From Oscillatoria sp. SIO1A7 (GTDB taxonomy: Bacteria > Cyanobacteriota > Cyanobacteriia > Cyanobacteriales > Laspinemataceae), in the NCBI GenBank assembly GCA_010672965.1, contig JAAHFN010000011.1, positions 1-63,535 on the forward strand: a DNA stretch of 63,535 nucleotides. The letters run 5' to 3'. Made by a program: the position numbers and the translations under genes. The notes beneath the pieces were generated by a model. The model saw only the letters and a list, made by a program, of their open reading frames with translations, made no database searches and was not told the origin of the DNA. Position 1 is the stretch's first letter, and the number at the start of each line of letters is the position of its first letter. Shown here piece by piece: positions 34,545 to 42,945 of this stretch.

Positions 34545-34800
34545 CCGCGTAAAGTTTTGAGTTTTGAGTTCTTAGCTTGAGGGTTTTGAGTTTTGAGTTC
34601 TTAGCTTGAGGGTTTTGAGTTCTAAGTTACCAACAAATAATTAAATACTTAAAATCAAAACTTAAAACTCTTCCCCGATGCCCAGCGCGATAGTTTTGAG
34701 TTCTTAGGCTTGAGAATTTCTGCTTTGCAGTTGCAAGTAATCAATTAATAACTCAAAACTTAAAACTCAAAACTCAGAACTTAAAACTCTTCCCCATGCC
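34545..34800. repeat. GTTTTGAGTTCTTAGCTTGAGG repeats
   Basis: Repeated GTTTTGAGTTTTGAGTTCTTAGCTTGAG units (34553-34625) and inverted AACTTAAAACTCAAAACTC units (about 34650-34790). Non-coding spacer between hpsJ-like and glycosyltransferase genes. Confidence 0.9.
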
Positions 34801-34812
34801 CCATTTCCTAGT

Positions 34813-36198
34813 TTAGCTTCTAGGTTCTGTGGGGGATCTGGTGGCCGCGCCTCTATACCACCGAGCAAGTATGGCTGGCGGCACGCCCAAGAAGTAGCCA
34901 ATAATTATCAGTTGGTTGATGAGGGTGACGCGCAGAACGCCGAGTTTTTGCCAGCGGCGGGGAGAGGTCAGGACTGGAGCCTCTGCGATCGCCACTTTTC
35001 CCAAAGGTCTTAAGCGACCCATCAAGGCAAAGTCTTCCATAATGGGCATTTCTGGGAAACCGCCGATATCCCAAAATAGCTTTGCCCTCAGAAAAATCGC
35101 TTGGTCTCCATAGGGTAGAGACAGAAAGCGCGATCGCCAGTTTACCCCTTTTTCCACCCAGCGCAGACCCACCCCCGTACCATTTATTTTCAAAGGAAAT
35201 GCTCCAGCAACTACCCCAACTCTTGCTAGCTCTCGGATCGCCATCGCGTCAAATCCCGCTGGCAAGAGCGTATCTGCGTGGAGAAATAGCAAAATTTCTC
35301 CTGTAGCCGCCTTTGCCCCGGCATTCATCTGGCTGGCTCGCCCCGATACCCCCGATATTACCTTAACCCCCGCCGACCTAGCTATCTGGACCGTTCCATC
35401 CCGAGAGCCACCATCCGCCACAATAATTTCTATTATTTCTTCCGGGTCTATCGCTCCGGAGTCACCATCGAGAGGCAATGAAACAGCGGCTTTGGCCTTG
35501 GATATAGTAGTGGCGATCGCAAGAGCTTCATTGAGAGCTGGCACGATAATAGAAATTTTGGGCGAAGTTTTTGGTTTTAGATTTTCCCTGCTAAAGCTTG
35601 GGCGATCCGCCAAAATCTCCAAGTCCTCCGGTCGGTCAATATCGGCTAGTTCCGGTAGCAAGCTATAAGATAGGTTTAGTTTCCGAGCTGCATCAACTGT
35701 TTGTTGCAAAACTTTATCGCTTCCCCAACTGATGCCAGCAAACAATTCTGGAACAACAGTCTGGCGCAGACCGATGAGATAATAGCCGCCATCCACTGCG
35801 GGTCCAAGAACTAAGTCGCTATCGTTGAGTCGGTCGAACGCTGCGATCGCAATTGACGCATCTAGGTCTGGGCAATCTATACCGACTATCGCTACTTTTT
35901 CTATTCCCGTCGCAAACGCTGTAGCAAAAGCCCTGTAGATTTTAGTTCCGAGATCTCCCTCCCCCTGGGGCTCGTATTTCCCTGGCCCGAGCCACTCTGC
36001 CATCAATTCTCGATTGCCTCCAGCAAATCGCACTTCTATAGAATAGGAAGGCAATTCATCAGTTTTGCCGAGCTGTCTGAGGGTATGCTCGGTCAACTGG
36101 CCCTGTAGTCTTGCCGCTCCCTCCGCTCCCAGAGCGGGGATAAGGCGAGTCTTCGTCTTTCCTGGCTCGGGATAGCGAGTAAAGATAATTAGGCGCAT
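34813..36198 (-). CDS. Fused TIGR04282 + TIGR04283 glycosyltransferase (461 aa)
   Basis: Two transferase modules in one chain. Residues about 1-200 resemble the TIGR04282/DUF2064 family (MRLIIFTRYPEPGKTKTRLIPA, VAIVGIDCPDL, GPAVDGGYYLIGL). Residues about 215-450 resemble TIGR04283 family-2 glycosyltransferases (ISIIVPALNEALAIA, IIVADGGSRDGT, LLFLHADTLLPAGF, GDQAIFLRAKLFW). Both families are named for arsenosugar biosynthesis glycosyltransferases and are commonly separate neighbouring genes; here they are joined by a short linker. A hydrophobic end (INQLIIIGYFLGVPPAILARWYRG) suggests membrane contact. Arsenosugar synthesis is inferred from names only; no ArsM or radical-SAM partner is in the window. 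Confidence 0.85.
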   Translation of the reverse strand: MRLIIFTRYPEPGKTKTRLIPALGAEGAARLQGQLTEHTLRQLGKTDELPSYSIEVRFAGGNRELMAEWLGPGKYEPQGEGDLGTKIYRAFATAFATGIEKVAIVGIDCPDLDASIAIAAFDRLNDSDLVLGPAVDGGYYLIGLRQTVVPELFAGISWGSDKVLQQTVDAARKLNLSYSLLPELADIDRPEDLEILADRPSFSRENLKPKTSPKISIIVPALNEALAIATTISKAKAAVSLPLDGDSGAIDPEEIIEIIVADGGSRDGTVQIARSAGVKVISGVSGRASQMNAGAKAATGEILLFLHADTLLPAGFDAMAIRELARVGVVAGAFPLKINGTGVGLRWVEKGVNWRSRFLSLPYGDQAIFLRAKLFWDIGGFPEMPIMEDFALMGRLRPLGKVAIAEAPVLTSPRRWQKLGVLRVTLINQLIIIGYFLGVPPAILARWYRGAATRSPTEPRS

Positions 36199-36677
36199 TT
36201 TTTTAATTTTTAACTTGCTCGCTAGTTTGGGTATGGCTGACGAACATACATACCAACGCGATCGCCCTGTTTCCGCAGGATAATCGCGTTATGAGGTCAG
36301 GCATTAAGGTTAATTCTGGGAATAAAAAGTACCCTCAAGAGCGCTTTGGTCCCCTCTCGGGGTTGGGGGTGGGTACTCCGATCGGGAAAGACCCACCCAC
36401 ACCCCCCGCAGGAGGGGAAGCGGTACTTTCTTTCCCAGAAGTCTCCTAATCTATCGGCCATAATAGGCCAATCCTAAATTATTATTTTTGCTGTCTGACA
36501 ATACCTTCGTCAAATACAGGGCCAATTAAGGGTGTTTTGCCACAAATATTTGTGGTGCAGGGCAAATCTGTTGGCAGGCGATCGGCTAATGGCGACCGAG
36601 GCTGTAAAATTAGGCTATATGACAGTTAAGGAAGTGCGAGAAGTGCAAAAGGTGCAAAAAATTTTTTGCATCTGATG
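36199..36677. repeat. Spacer upstream of structured RNA copy C
   Basis: About 36328-36446 is a GC-rich GGTACTTTCTTTCCCAGAA element. From 36537 a 16-bp perfect palindrome, CCACAAATATTTGTGG, opens a region with similarity to the sequence upstream of RNA copies A and B (ATATTTGTGGTGC, GCAAATCTGT). No coding gene is evident. Confidence 0.6.
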
Positions 36678-36706
36678 TTGAATTTCGAGCAAAGTTGTGT
36701 TAATAT
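36678..36706 (+). promoter_or_regulatory. Promoter of structured RNA copy C
   Basis: TTGAAT (36678-36683), 17-bp spacer, TAATAT (36701-36706). It has the same spacing and position relative to the RNA as in copies A and B, although the sequence has diverged. Confidence 0.65.
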
Positions 36707-36712
36707 AGTTTC

Positions 36713-36996
36713 ATAGCTCCGATAGAGGGGCAAAAAAAGGGGCCACGGCTAACCGAGACCCTTTATCACACAACACACAGAGCGAAGCAAACCCTAGTAA
36801 GGAGGTGTTCTCACTCAAAAAAACTTCTCCCTTAAAAACCGGACTGGCACGGGGTAAGCCCTGGACTTAGGGAAGTCCTTTGGCATACTCCAATAGCTAG
36901 CCCGCATGGGAAGATAGCCCACCCCAAGAACAGCGATCGTGCAGAGATCGCTGTAGCGGGTGGGTTTCCCTTTGGATAAATTCGCCTTCTTTTTTA
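36713..36996 (+). ncRNA. Structured RNA, HEARO/omega-RNA-like, copy C
   Basis: The third, diverged copy. Shared blocks in order: ATAGCTCC...TAGAGGGGCAA leader, hairpin GGGGCCACGGCTAACCGAGACCC, ACAGAGCGAAGCAAACCC, GGGGTAAGCCCTGGACTTAGGG, GGACT...AGTCC pairing, TTTGGCATACTCCAATAGC, TAGCCCGCATGGGAAGATAGCCCACC and a terminal stem (GCGATCGTGCAGAGATCGC inside ACCC...GGGT). Sequence differences with copies A and B fall largely in loops or are compensated in stems (for example the terminal stem), which supports a conserved RNA. Resemblance to HEARO/omega-RNA is from memory of that class. There is no nuclease gene beside it. Confidence 0.62.
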
Positions 36997-37054
36997 TAGC
37001 AGTAAGCGATTCTCCTGTGGAGACCCTGTGTCTGAGAAACCTGAGAAACGTATT

Positions 37055-37092
37055 AGAAACCCGGTTTCTTCAGTTGAAGAAACCGGGTTTCT
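37055..37092. repeat. AGAAACCCGGTTTCTTC hairpin
   Basis: Perfect 17-bp arms (37055-37071 and 37076-37092) with a 4-nt loop. A related hairpin lies at 44975-45009. Non-coding. Confidence 0.9.
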
Positions 37093-37194
37093 GGCCCTTA
37101 TCATATTTAGGATTGTTATAGAGCGTTGATTCTGTAGAGAGCAAAGTAGTTTGGCGCTATTTCTACGTTTTTTCCCAGCAGAAAAGCCCTACCG

Positions 37195-37410
37195 CTACAC
37201 CCTACACCCTAACTGCTTAGGAGACTTCTGGTAATAAAAGTACCTTATGGACCAAAGCGCGAAGCCCTTCCCCTCCTGCGGGCGGTGTGGGTGGGTCGAG
37301 GGGGTTGGGGGTGGGTACTGCGACTCGGGAAAAACCCACCCCAAAGTCCCCTCCTGCGGGCGGTGTCGGTGGGTGGAGGGGAAGCGGTACTTTCTTTCCC
37401 AGAAGTATGC
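37195..37410. repeat. GC-rich GGTACTTTCTTTCCCAGAA element
   Basis: Contains CTCCTGCGGGCGGTGTGGGTGGG and a related second half (CTCCTGCGGGCGGTGTCGGTGGG), ending GCGGTACTTTCTTTCCCAGAAG. It ends about 8 bp before the stop of the downstream minus-strand gene. It is preceded by a few ACACCCT heptamers. Confidence 0.8.
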
Positions 37411-37415
37411 TTAGT

Positions 37416-39329
37416 TCAAGCAGGATAAATCCGCAAGCGGCGATTGGGCTCGTCGCCAAAACTGCTAGACTTCAAGCGATAATGCTCGATTAGTTCGTGC
37501 TGCATTTTGCGCACTTTGGGGGAGCGAGGTAGCAGTTCTACAGGCTGTCCTTTAGGAATCACAATTTGCTCCACTGCCAGTCGGGCTTCTTCGAGCGCCT
37601 CGATTTCGTCGTCGCTGCCGTTATGACTGAATAGGCTCAAATCGGTTAACTCTGGCATTCCCCCATCATCGATATGCAGCATCCGCTGTATTACTTGGGC
37701 AATTTTGGGAATACTGCCGGAATTAATCGTATAAACCGGAACTTGGCGAGTTTTCGCCATTTGCCGTAGCTTAGAGTGATTCTTGACGTGAGAGCGCAAG
37801 GCCAAAACCACGTCGGCGCTATCGATGTCTTTAGTCAGAACGATAGGCACGCCAAGCTGTGCAATAGTATGTTCCAATCGCTGGCGGCTGACCCCATAAG
37901 GATAAATATGAAGGGGCAAATCCTCTCCATTAGGACCCGCTATGGGGTTAAGATTGTAAGCCTCGCTAAGGACGATTTCCTGGGATGGTGGCAGAGATTC
38001 GTCTAGCAACTGCTCGAAAGACTTTTCTAGATTGTAATGCTCTTGCGGAACCAGACTATTACTTCCATTGGTTTTTGCCTGAGTTTTGCTCTGAGTTTTG
38101 CTCTGAGTTTTGCTGTGACTCTCTAGGGGCACTACCTGCATTTTGCCGCTAGCGCGCCAGCCGGTATTCCCGAAATGGGGAGCGATCGCCCCTTTCCCAG
38201 CATTAGCACCGTTCGTAGGAAGCAGTCTAGGACTAGAAGGACTGGGCGTTTCCTGAGTAATCGTCACCTTGCCGCTATCGCTAATCGTCCTGATTTGCAA
38301 AGTCGGCTGGCGTCCCCGGAGCAGGCTATCCACTGCATCGGCCACCCATTCGTGAACTACCCAGCGCTTCCGTTCCAGCATTTCCACGGCAATCTCGAAA
38401 GTAGGCGGAGCTTTCCTTTCTAGAACCGTTTTTTGGGAACTGCGACGCCGAGCCTCGTCATCCCCGAGAGTTACTGACTGAATGCCGCCAATTAAATCGG
38501 ATAAAGTAGGATTTTTAATCAAGTTTTCAAGCTGATTGCCATGAGCAGTACCGACCAACTGCACTCCGCGCTCGGCGATAGTGCGAGCCGCCCGAGTCTC
38601 TAGTTCGGTGCCAATCTCGTCAATAACGATTACTTCTGGCGTATGGTTTTCCACCGCCTCAATCATCACCTGATGCTGCAATTCTGGCCTTGCCACTTGC
38701 ATCCGACGGGCGCGACCTATAGCAGGGTGGGGAATATCGCCATCTCCAGCAATTTCATTGGAGGTGTCGATAATAACCACCCGCTTGCCTAAGTCATCCG
38801 CCAGGACGCGACCTATTTCGCGCAGGGCTGTAGTTTTGCCAACTCCAGGGCATCCGAGCATCAAAATTGATTTGCCGGTTTCTACCAAATCGCGGATGGT
38901 ATTAACGCTCCCGAATATGGCACGACCGACGCGACAGGTTAGGCCAATAATATCGTCATTGCGATTGCGAATTGCGCTGATTCGGTGCAGGGTCTGCTCG
39001 ATACCGGCTCGGTTATCCCCGCTAAAGCGACCAACTCGGGATATAGAGTAATCCAGGTCTGCTTTAGCAACCGGCTTTTCTGATAAATATTGTGCCCCTC
39101 CCGCAAAGCGAGCCTCGGGCTTGCGACCCAGATCCATTACCACTTCTACGAGATTGCCAAGTTCTGGGTGTTCCTCAAGGCGCTGCCGAATCTCGTCGGG
39201 AAATATTTCTAGCAAATCGCCGAAATCATCTGTAATCTGCTTCCGACCTAGATCGACGTTTTCCATGACGAGCGGCACTTCTCGGAGGTCGTGCTGTTGC
39301 GCAATTCGCATATCGTTGGAATTCACCAT
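37416..39329 (-). CDS. Ycf45-like AAA ATPase with R3H domain (637 aa)
   Basis: A SpoIIIAA-like P-loop ATPase fused to a C-terminal R3H nucleic-acid-binding domain, the arrangement of the cyanobacterial/plastid Ycf45 family. Walker [16 protein letters not shown] (about residue 160). Walker [13 protein letters not shown] (about 230). The R3H region (about 580-637) has [16 protein letters not shown] followed by NRRLRIYPA. The middle (about 350-430) is low-complexity, with [14 protein letters not shown]. It probably acts on nucleic acid; the exact substrate is not known to me. ATG 39329 opens with [15 protein letters not shown]. Confidence 0.88.
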   Translation of the reverse strand: MVNSNDMRIAQQHDLREVPLVMENVDLGRKQITDDFGDLLEIFPDEIRQRLEEHPELGNLVEVVMDLGRKPEARFAGGAQYLSEKPVAKADLDYSISRVGRFSGDNRAGIEQTLHRISAIRNRNDDIIGLTCRVGRAIFGSVNTIRDLVETGKSILMLGCPGVGKTTALREIGRVLADDLGKRVVIIDTSNEIAGDGDIPHPAIGRARRMQVARPELQHQVMIEAVENHTPEVIVIDEIGTELETRAARTIAERGVQLVGTAHGNQLENLIKNPTLSDLIGGIQSVTLGDDEARRRSSQKTVLERKAPPTFEIAVEMLERKRWVVHEWVADAVDSLLRGRQPTLQIRTISDSGKVTITQETPSPSSPRLLPTNGANAGKGAIAPHFGNTGWRASGKMQVVPLESHSKTQSKTQSKTQAKTNGSNSLVPQEHYNLEKSFEQLLDESLPPSQEIVLSEAYNLNPIAGPNGEDLPLHIYPYGVSRQRLEHTIAQLGVPIVLTKDIDSADVVLALRSHVKNHSKLRQMAKTRQVPVYTINSGSIPKIAQVIQRMLHIDDGGMPELTDLSLFSHNGSDDEIEALEEARLAVEQIVIPKGQPVELLPRSPKVRKMQHELIEHYRLKSSSFGDEPNRRLRIYPA

Positions 39330-39404
39330 AGATTAAGTTGCGTCGATAACTTCGCAGTAAACAACATAATTGGGACCACAATGGAACTAGGGTGTGGGGT
39401 GTGG

Positions 39405-39530
39405 GGTGTAAGGACACTTCATGCTATTTCCCGACCGCTTTCGGGGGCTGGGAAAGCCTTACGGGAGGGATGTTCGTCGTGACGATCCCAGGGTTGTCAC
39501 ACCTTGTGGTGAAAAAGCCTCAGAATCAAC
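39405..39530. other. Unknown conserved element, pair with 46188-46305
   Basis: Shares ordered blocks with 46188-46305: ACTTCATGCTATTT, CGAC-GCT-TCGGGGGCT, a GAAAG-CCT-ACGGGA-like block, TGTCACAC-TGTGGT and AAAAAGCC. The blocks are conserved but the middle differs. Both copies sit beside heptamer runs. Could be a structured RNA or a mobile element end; not assigned. Confidence 0.5.
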
Positions 39531-39597
39531 ACCCTAGAATGGAACCGTTTGGTTGGGATGGAGGGGGAGCATTTCACTTTTGCAAGTTGTAGCAAGT

Positions 39598-39670
39598 TGT
39601 AGGTTGGGCCCGGGAACGAAACCCAACTAGAGGGTCATTGTTGGGTTTCGTTCCTCAACCGCTCCCTACA
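39598..39670. repeat. GTAGGGAGCGGTTGAGG hairpin element, copy 3
   Basis: TGTAGGTTGGGCCCGGGAACG AAACCCAAC at left and TTCGTTCCTCAACCGCTCCC TACA at right; related to 7535-7612. Confidence 0.8.
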
Positions 39671-39742
39671 GGACCGACAAGACACTATTACAAAATTGAA
39701 ATGCTCCCGATGGAGGTTTGTTAGCTCATGGCTTTTTTTGTA

Positions 39743-41011
39743 TTATTTTGTAGTATCTTGTAACCTTAACGCAGATTTGAGCGTATTGACAAGGGAGTTA
39801 GCTAAATCGACGGCTTCCCAGAGCAATTCGGGATGGTCTTCGAGACGAGGGGCAGTTTTTAGCTCCTCATTCCCCAAGGCTTCCAAACGCTCCAAGATGG
39901 GCGACAACAAGACGCGGGCATAGCTTCCGTAAGCTATGCCCGCAATAAAGGGATGAGAATTTTTTTCTGACATCGATGGACTTGGACTATTGAGTAAGCC
40001 AGCTTTTGCAAGCTTGCTTGCAGTATGGTTGTTGGTGCCGCCTGCCAACTGAACTCTCCCCGGAGGGCCGGAGTCCAATACTTTCTGGCCGAGTTTGATG
40101 GCTGCGTGGGTAGTGCCTGGGCTGATATCCCCGCTCATGGGGCGGCCGTCTGTTTGCCAAATCAGGGGACAAGGAAGGGGAGAGATTAGGTCGTATAGGG
40201 ACCAAAGATAGTCGGTTAGTCCTTCTCCATCGCCGCAACTAATGGCCAGGAGCTTGAGAGGGGAGGATTCTGATTCGTAAATCCAGGGGGCGATCGCTTT
40301 CCACAGTCTTTTGAAATCTTCCAGGCGACCTATTTTGGTATGGATTTCAATCGCATCCACTCCACCAGGCAGGACCAGCTCGGCCACGGCGGCGGGGGTA
40401 GAAACATAAGACCGGGTAACTATATGCCCAATCGGACAGACCAAGACGCAGCGGCCGCAACCGTAGCAACGATCTTCGATAACCCCGGAATTTCCCGAAC
40501 CAACAATAGAACCGATCGAACCGGCAGTATTTTTCAGAGCAGATTTCCCTGCTGAGATTTCCCGACTTTGCTCCCTCGGGCGAGTTGTTTCTTTTAAGTT
40601 TTTTTCTCGTTCTGGATTTTTGCTAAAAACAATTGCTCCAGCCGGACAGATTTTTTCGCAAGGACGAGGGCAATCTGATGGGCAGGTCGCTGGATTAAAT
40701 TCTGCTTTTCTAAAATGGGGGTCTTCGCCATCGTTCAAGCTCGCCATGATTAGAGGCCAGCTTTCTTTTCGAGACAAGCGATCGCCTCTGTATCCTCGCT
40801 TGCCAGCCTCCGCAGCTAGACTTGCTGCCACCGATAGGGCCTCTTTCGCAGCAGCTATCGCCGCCGGATCCGCCGCTACATCAATACAATCAGCGCCAGC
40901 GAGGGCATAGGCCAAGGCGATACTCCTGATAGCTGGGAGATGTTGAAAGCTTGCCCCACAAATCAGTTTGAACCAGGTTCCTTGTTTTAACGAGTTTAGA
41001 GGTTCGTACAG
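39743..41011 (-). CDS. ldpA: Light-dependent period protein LdpA (about 422 aa)
   Basis: LdpA is an iron-sulfur protein that modulates circadian period through redox/light input in cyanobacteria. Two ferredoxin-like cysteine clusters are visible: CPSDCPRPCEKICP and CYGCGRCVLVCP, enough for two [4Fe-4S] centres. The conserved LdpA N-terminus is encoded upstream of the first ATG (40915): GTWFKLICGASFQHLPAIRS, continuing to IALAYALAGADCIDVAADPA. That upstream frame is open to 41017 but has no ATG, GTG or TTG. A perfect AAAGGAGG (41028-41021) stands 9 bp before CTG 41011, so I place the start at that CTG, provisionally. A start at 40915 would truncate a conserved region. Confidence 0.82.
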   Translation of the reverse strand: MYEPLNSLKQGTWFKLICGASFQHLPAIRSIALAYALAGADCIDVAADPAAIAAAKEALSVAASLAAEAGKRGYRGDRLSRKESWPLIMASLNDGEDPHFRKAEFNPATCPSDCPRPCEKICPAGAIVFSKNPEREKNLKETTRPREQSREISAGKSALKNTAGSIGSIVGSGNSGVIEDRCYGCGRCVLVCPIGHIVTRSYVSTPAAVAELVLPGGVDAIEIHTKIGRLEDFKRLWKAIAPWIYESESSPLKLLAISCGDGEGLTDYLWSLYDLISPLPCPLIWQTDGRPMSGDISPGTTHAAIKLGQKVLDSGPPGRVQLAGGTNNHTASKLAKAGLLNSPSPSMSEKNSHPFIAGIAYGSYARVLLSPILERLEALGNEELKTAPRLEDHPELLWEAVDLANSLVNTLKSALRLQDTTK

Positions 41012-41476
41012 GTTTACGGGCCTCCTTTATCGAAAATTATCTTAGATTCTATGCTAGTTCGGGAATCGCAAAATTGCTATAAAAGCCTCAAATCTTTCCG
41101 ATCCCCTTCTATTTATAGTGAATACTAAACTTTTTCCAAAAGCTTGTAGCCCCGGCTACGATCTGTAAAGTTTTAAGTTTTGAGTTTTAAGTTTTGAGTT
41201 GGGACCCAGTGAAAAGTTTTGAGTTTTGAGTTGAGAAATGTAGCGCAGGCGTCTCGCCTGCGGCCCCCGTAGCGCGGGCGAGACGCCTGCGGCCCCCGTA
41301 GCGTCTTGCTTGTGGCCTGTAGGGTTTCACCTGTAGCACAGGGACAGGCGTCCCGCCTGTCCTACGGGAAAGCCTGCGCCCCTACCCCCGTAGCGCGGGC
41401 GTCTCGCCTGCGCCCTTACTATTACCCAATTCCGCTCTTCCGCTCTTCCGCTCTTCCGCTCTTCCGCTCTTCCCAA
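41012..41476. repeat. Spacer with CGTAGCGCGGGCGTCTCGCC and CCGCTCTTC repeats
   Basis: Promoter region of ldpA at 41012-41110, then GTTTTGAGTTTTAAGT units (41170-41235), alternating CGTAGCGCGGGCGAGACGCC repeats (41240-41420), and a tandem CCGCTCTTC 9-mer, about five copies (41432-41473). Confidence 0.88.
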
Positions 41477-42487
41477 TTAATCCCATTTCTCGCCAAGAAC
41501 TGCCAACCGATCGCCATATTCTATGCGAGAGAGCCAATCCAGAGGCCAAGCATCAATTCCCAGATAAGCACCTGCAAAAGATCCGGTCAAACAAGCGATC
41601 GAGTCCGAGTCGCCGGAAGTTGCAGCAGCACGACGCAGGGCAGCAATAGGGTTTTCTGGATAAAGCAAAAAACAGAGCAGTCCAGTGGCTAAAGCTTCTT
41701 CTGCTACCCAACCCTCTCCGGTAGCCAAACAGGGATCTGCTTCTGGGTTGGGGTTAGCTAGGGCCTCATCCAAGCGATCGAGTGTCGAGAGACATTCGTC
41801 CCATCCACGGGCGATGAATTCTTCGGGACTATTAATATAAGGACGCTGCCAAAGTTCGCCGAGCCAGTCGCCGTGGTAATGCGATCGCTCTTTTCTGGCA
41901 TAGGCGCGAAGTCTGCGGGGCAAACCGAGGGGGTCGCCGCCCGCCGCTAAGTCTGCGATCGCTGCTGAAGTCAGATCTGTAGCAGCCAAAGCTGTGGGGT
42001 GAGCGTGAGTTAAAGCTGCTTGAAACTGAGCGATCGCCCCCCTAGTTTCTTCAGTTAAATCATCCTGTCCTGGGGGAAGCAAGCCCACCGGCGCTACCCG
42101 CATATTGGCACCGCAGCCTTTGGAATCCAGTACCGTACTCTCCAGCCAGGGCAAGCCAGACGCAAGCTTAAGACAGGCCCGCCGGCAAGTCATTCCCGGC
42201 GCTCTATCGTTTTCTGGACTATACCACCAAGCTACAAAGGCTTTGCGTAATAGCTGTTCCAGGTTCTCGGCGCTAAAAGGGCGACTCGCCAGGGCCAACG
42301 ATTCTCCCACGCAGAGCATCATTTGCGTATCGTCGGTAACCCGAGCCGGATTGCCCTTTGGCTCTGTTGGTCCGTTAGGAGGAAAGCTCCGCCGAATTCC
42401 ATCCATATCGAGAAATTCTGTTGCTGCTCCAAGAGCGTCGCCCAAAGCAGCTCCAAATAAGCATCCCGTTGCGCGTTTTATTTTCAT
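41477..42487 (-). CDS. ADP-ribosylglycohydrolase (DraG-type) family protein (about 336 aa)
   Basis: Removes ADP-ribose from proteins or other substrates using two Mg/Mn ions. Signatures: ATGCLFGAALGDALGAATEF at the N-terminus, TDDTQMMLCVGE (metal ligands TDDT, about residue 50), and SGDSDSIACLTGSFAGAYLG near the C-terminus (metal ligands DSD). I prefer ATG 42487 (MKIKRATGCLFG) to the longer ORF from 42544, which extends into a hairpin. No dinitrogenase partner or toxin gene is adjacent, so the substrate is unknown. Confidence 0.9.
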   Translation of the reverse strand: MKIKRATGCLFGAALGDALGAATEFLDMDGIRRSFPPNGPTEPKGNPARVTDDTQMMLCVGESLALASRPFSAENLEQLLRKAFVAWWYSPENDRAPGMTCRRACLKLASGLPWLESTVLDSKGCGANMRVAPVGLLPPGQDDLTEETRGAIAQFQAALTHAHPTALAATDLTSAAIADLAAGGDPLGLPRRLRAYARKERSHYHGDWLGELWQRPYINSPEEFIARGWDECLSTLDRLDEALANPNPEADPCLATGEGWVAEEALATGLLCFLLYPENPIAALRRAAATSGDSDSIACLTGSFAGAYLGIDAWPLDWLSRIEYGDRLAVLGEKWD

Positions 42488-42542
42488 ATTGGATTGCAGC
42501 GAATTTGATTGAGATAAACGAGCAAACAAAACAAGCCAAAGC

Positions 42543-42570
42543 ACCCCCTAGTTTTTTCCTAGGGGGTTTT
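42543..42570 (+). terminator. Hairpin CCCCCTAG...CTAGGGGG with T-tail
   Basis: ACCCCCTAG and CTAGGGGGT 9-bp arms with a 7-nt loop, then TTT. It looks like a plus-strand terminator but no plus-strand gene precedes it. It may be a leader hairpin for the ADP-ribosylglycohydrolase gene instead. Confidence 0.5.
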
Positions 42571-42674
42571 ATTGCAATACTAAGATGGCTTAGGAAAATC
42601 TTGTTCGTAGGGGCGATTCGCGAATCGCCCCTACAGTTGCCTTAACCAAACATTTGCACTGCTATAGAAAGAAC

Positions 42675-42699
42675 AAGCCTCCTAAGTTTTAGGAGGCTT
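42675..42699 (-). terminator. Bidirectional hairpin overlapping gene end
   Basis: AAGCCTCCTAA (42675-42685) and TTAGGAGGCTT (42689-42699), 11-bp perfect arms with a 3-nt loop. It includes the stop codon of the 42682-42945 gene, so the last codons (PPKT) are part of the hairpin. Confidence 0.65.
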
Positions 42700-42945
42700 T
42701 TCCTTCTTGGGAATTATGCGAACAATGTAAACTGAATGCGACATATAGAAGTTCGGGCGAACGTCTTTGTAAGCAGCAACTGCCAGCCCTACGAAACCAA
42801 CGATCGTCGCCAGAAGGGTTGCCTCCATAGTCCATTTCGTCAATTCCCGGATCGAAGTTGTCGAGGAAATCAGCGCATTGGCTTGCGAGGCGCCAGACTC
42901 TACCTCATCGTAGTCTGGCGCTGCTTTTCGATTTTTTTCATTCAT
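42682..42945 (-). CDS. Small single-span membrane protein (87 aa), unknown
   Basis: Not recognised. A polar N-terminus (MNEKNRKAAPDYDEVESGAS) is followed by one long hydrophobic segment (about residues 38-58: TMEATLLATIVGFVGLAVAA) and a basic C-terminus (IIPKKEKPPKT). ATG 42945 has AAGGA about 11 bp upstream. The strong hairpin over its stop supports a real transcription unit. The ADP-ribosylglycohydrolase gene lies beyond, on the same strand, separated by hairpins and spacer. Confidence 0.55.
   Translation of the reverse strand: MNEKNRKAAPDYDEVESGASQANALISSTTSIRELTKWTMEATLLATIVGFVGLAVAAYKDVRPNFYMSHSVYIVRIIPKKEKPPKT

Larger units (their letters stand above)
39330..39742. repeat. Spacer with paired unknown element and hairpin
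   Basis: Short GTGTGGGGTGTGGGG run (39390-39403), the 39405-39530 element (listed separately), a GTTGTAGCAAG run and a GTAGGGAGCGG-type hairpin (39598-39670). No gene. Confidence 0.7.
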
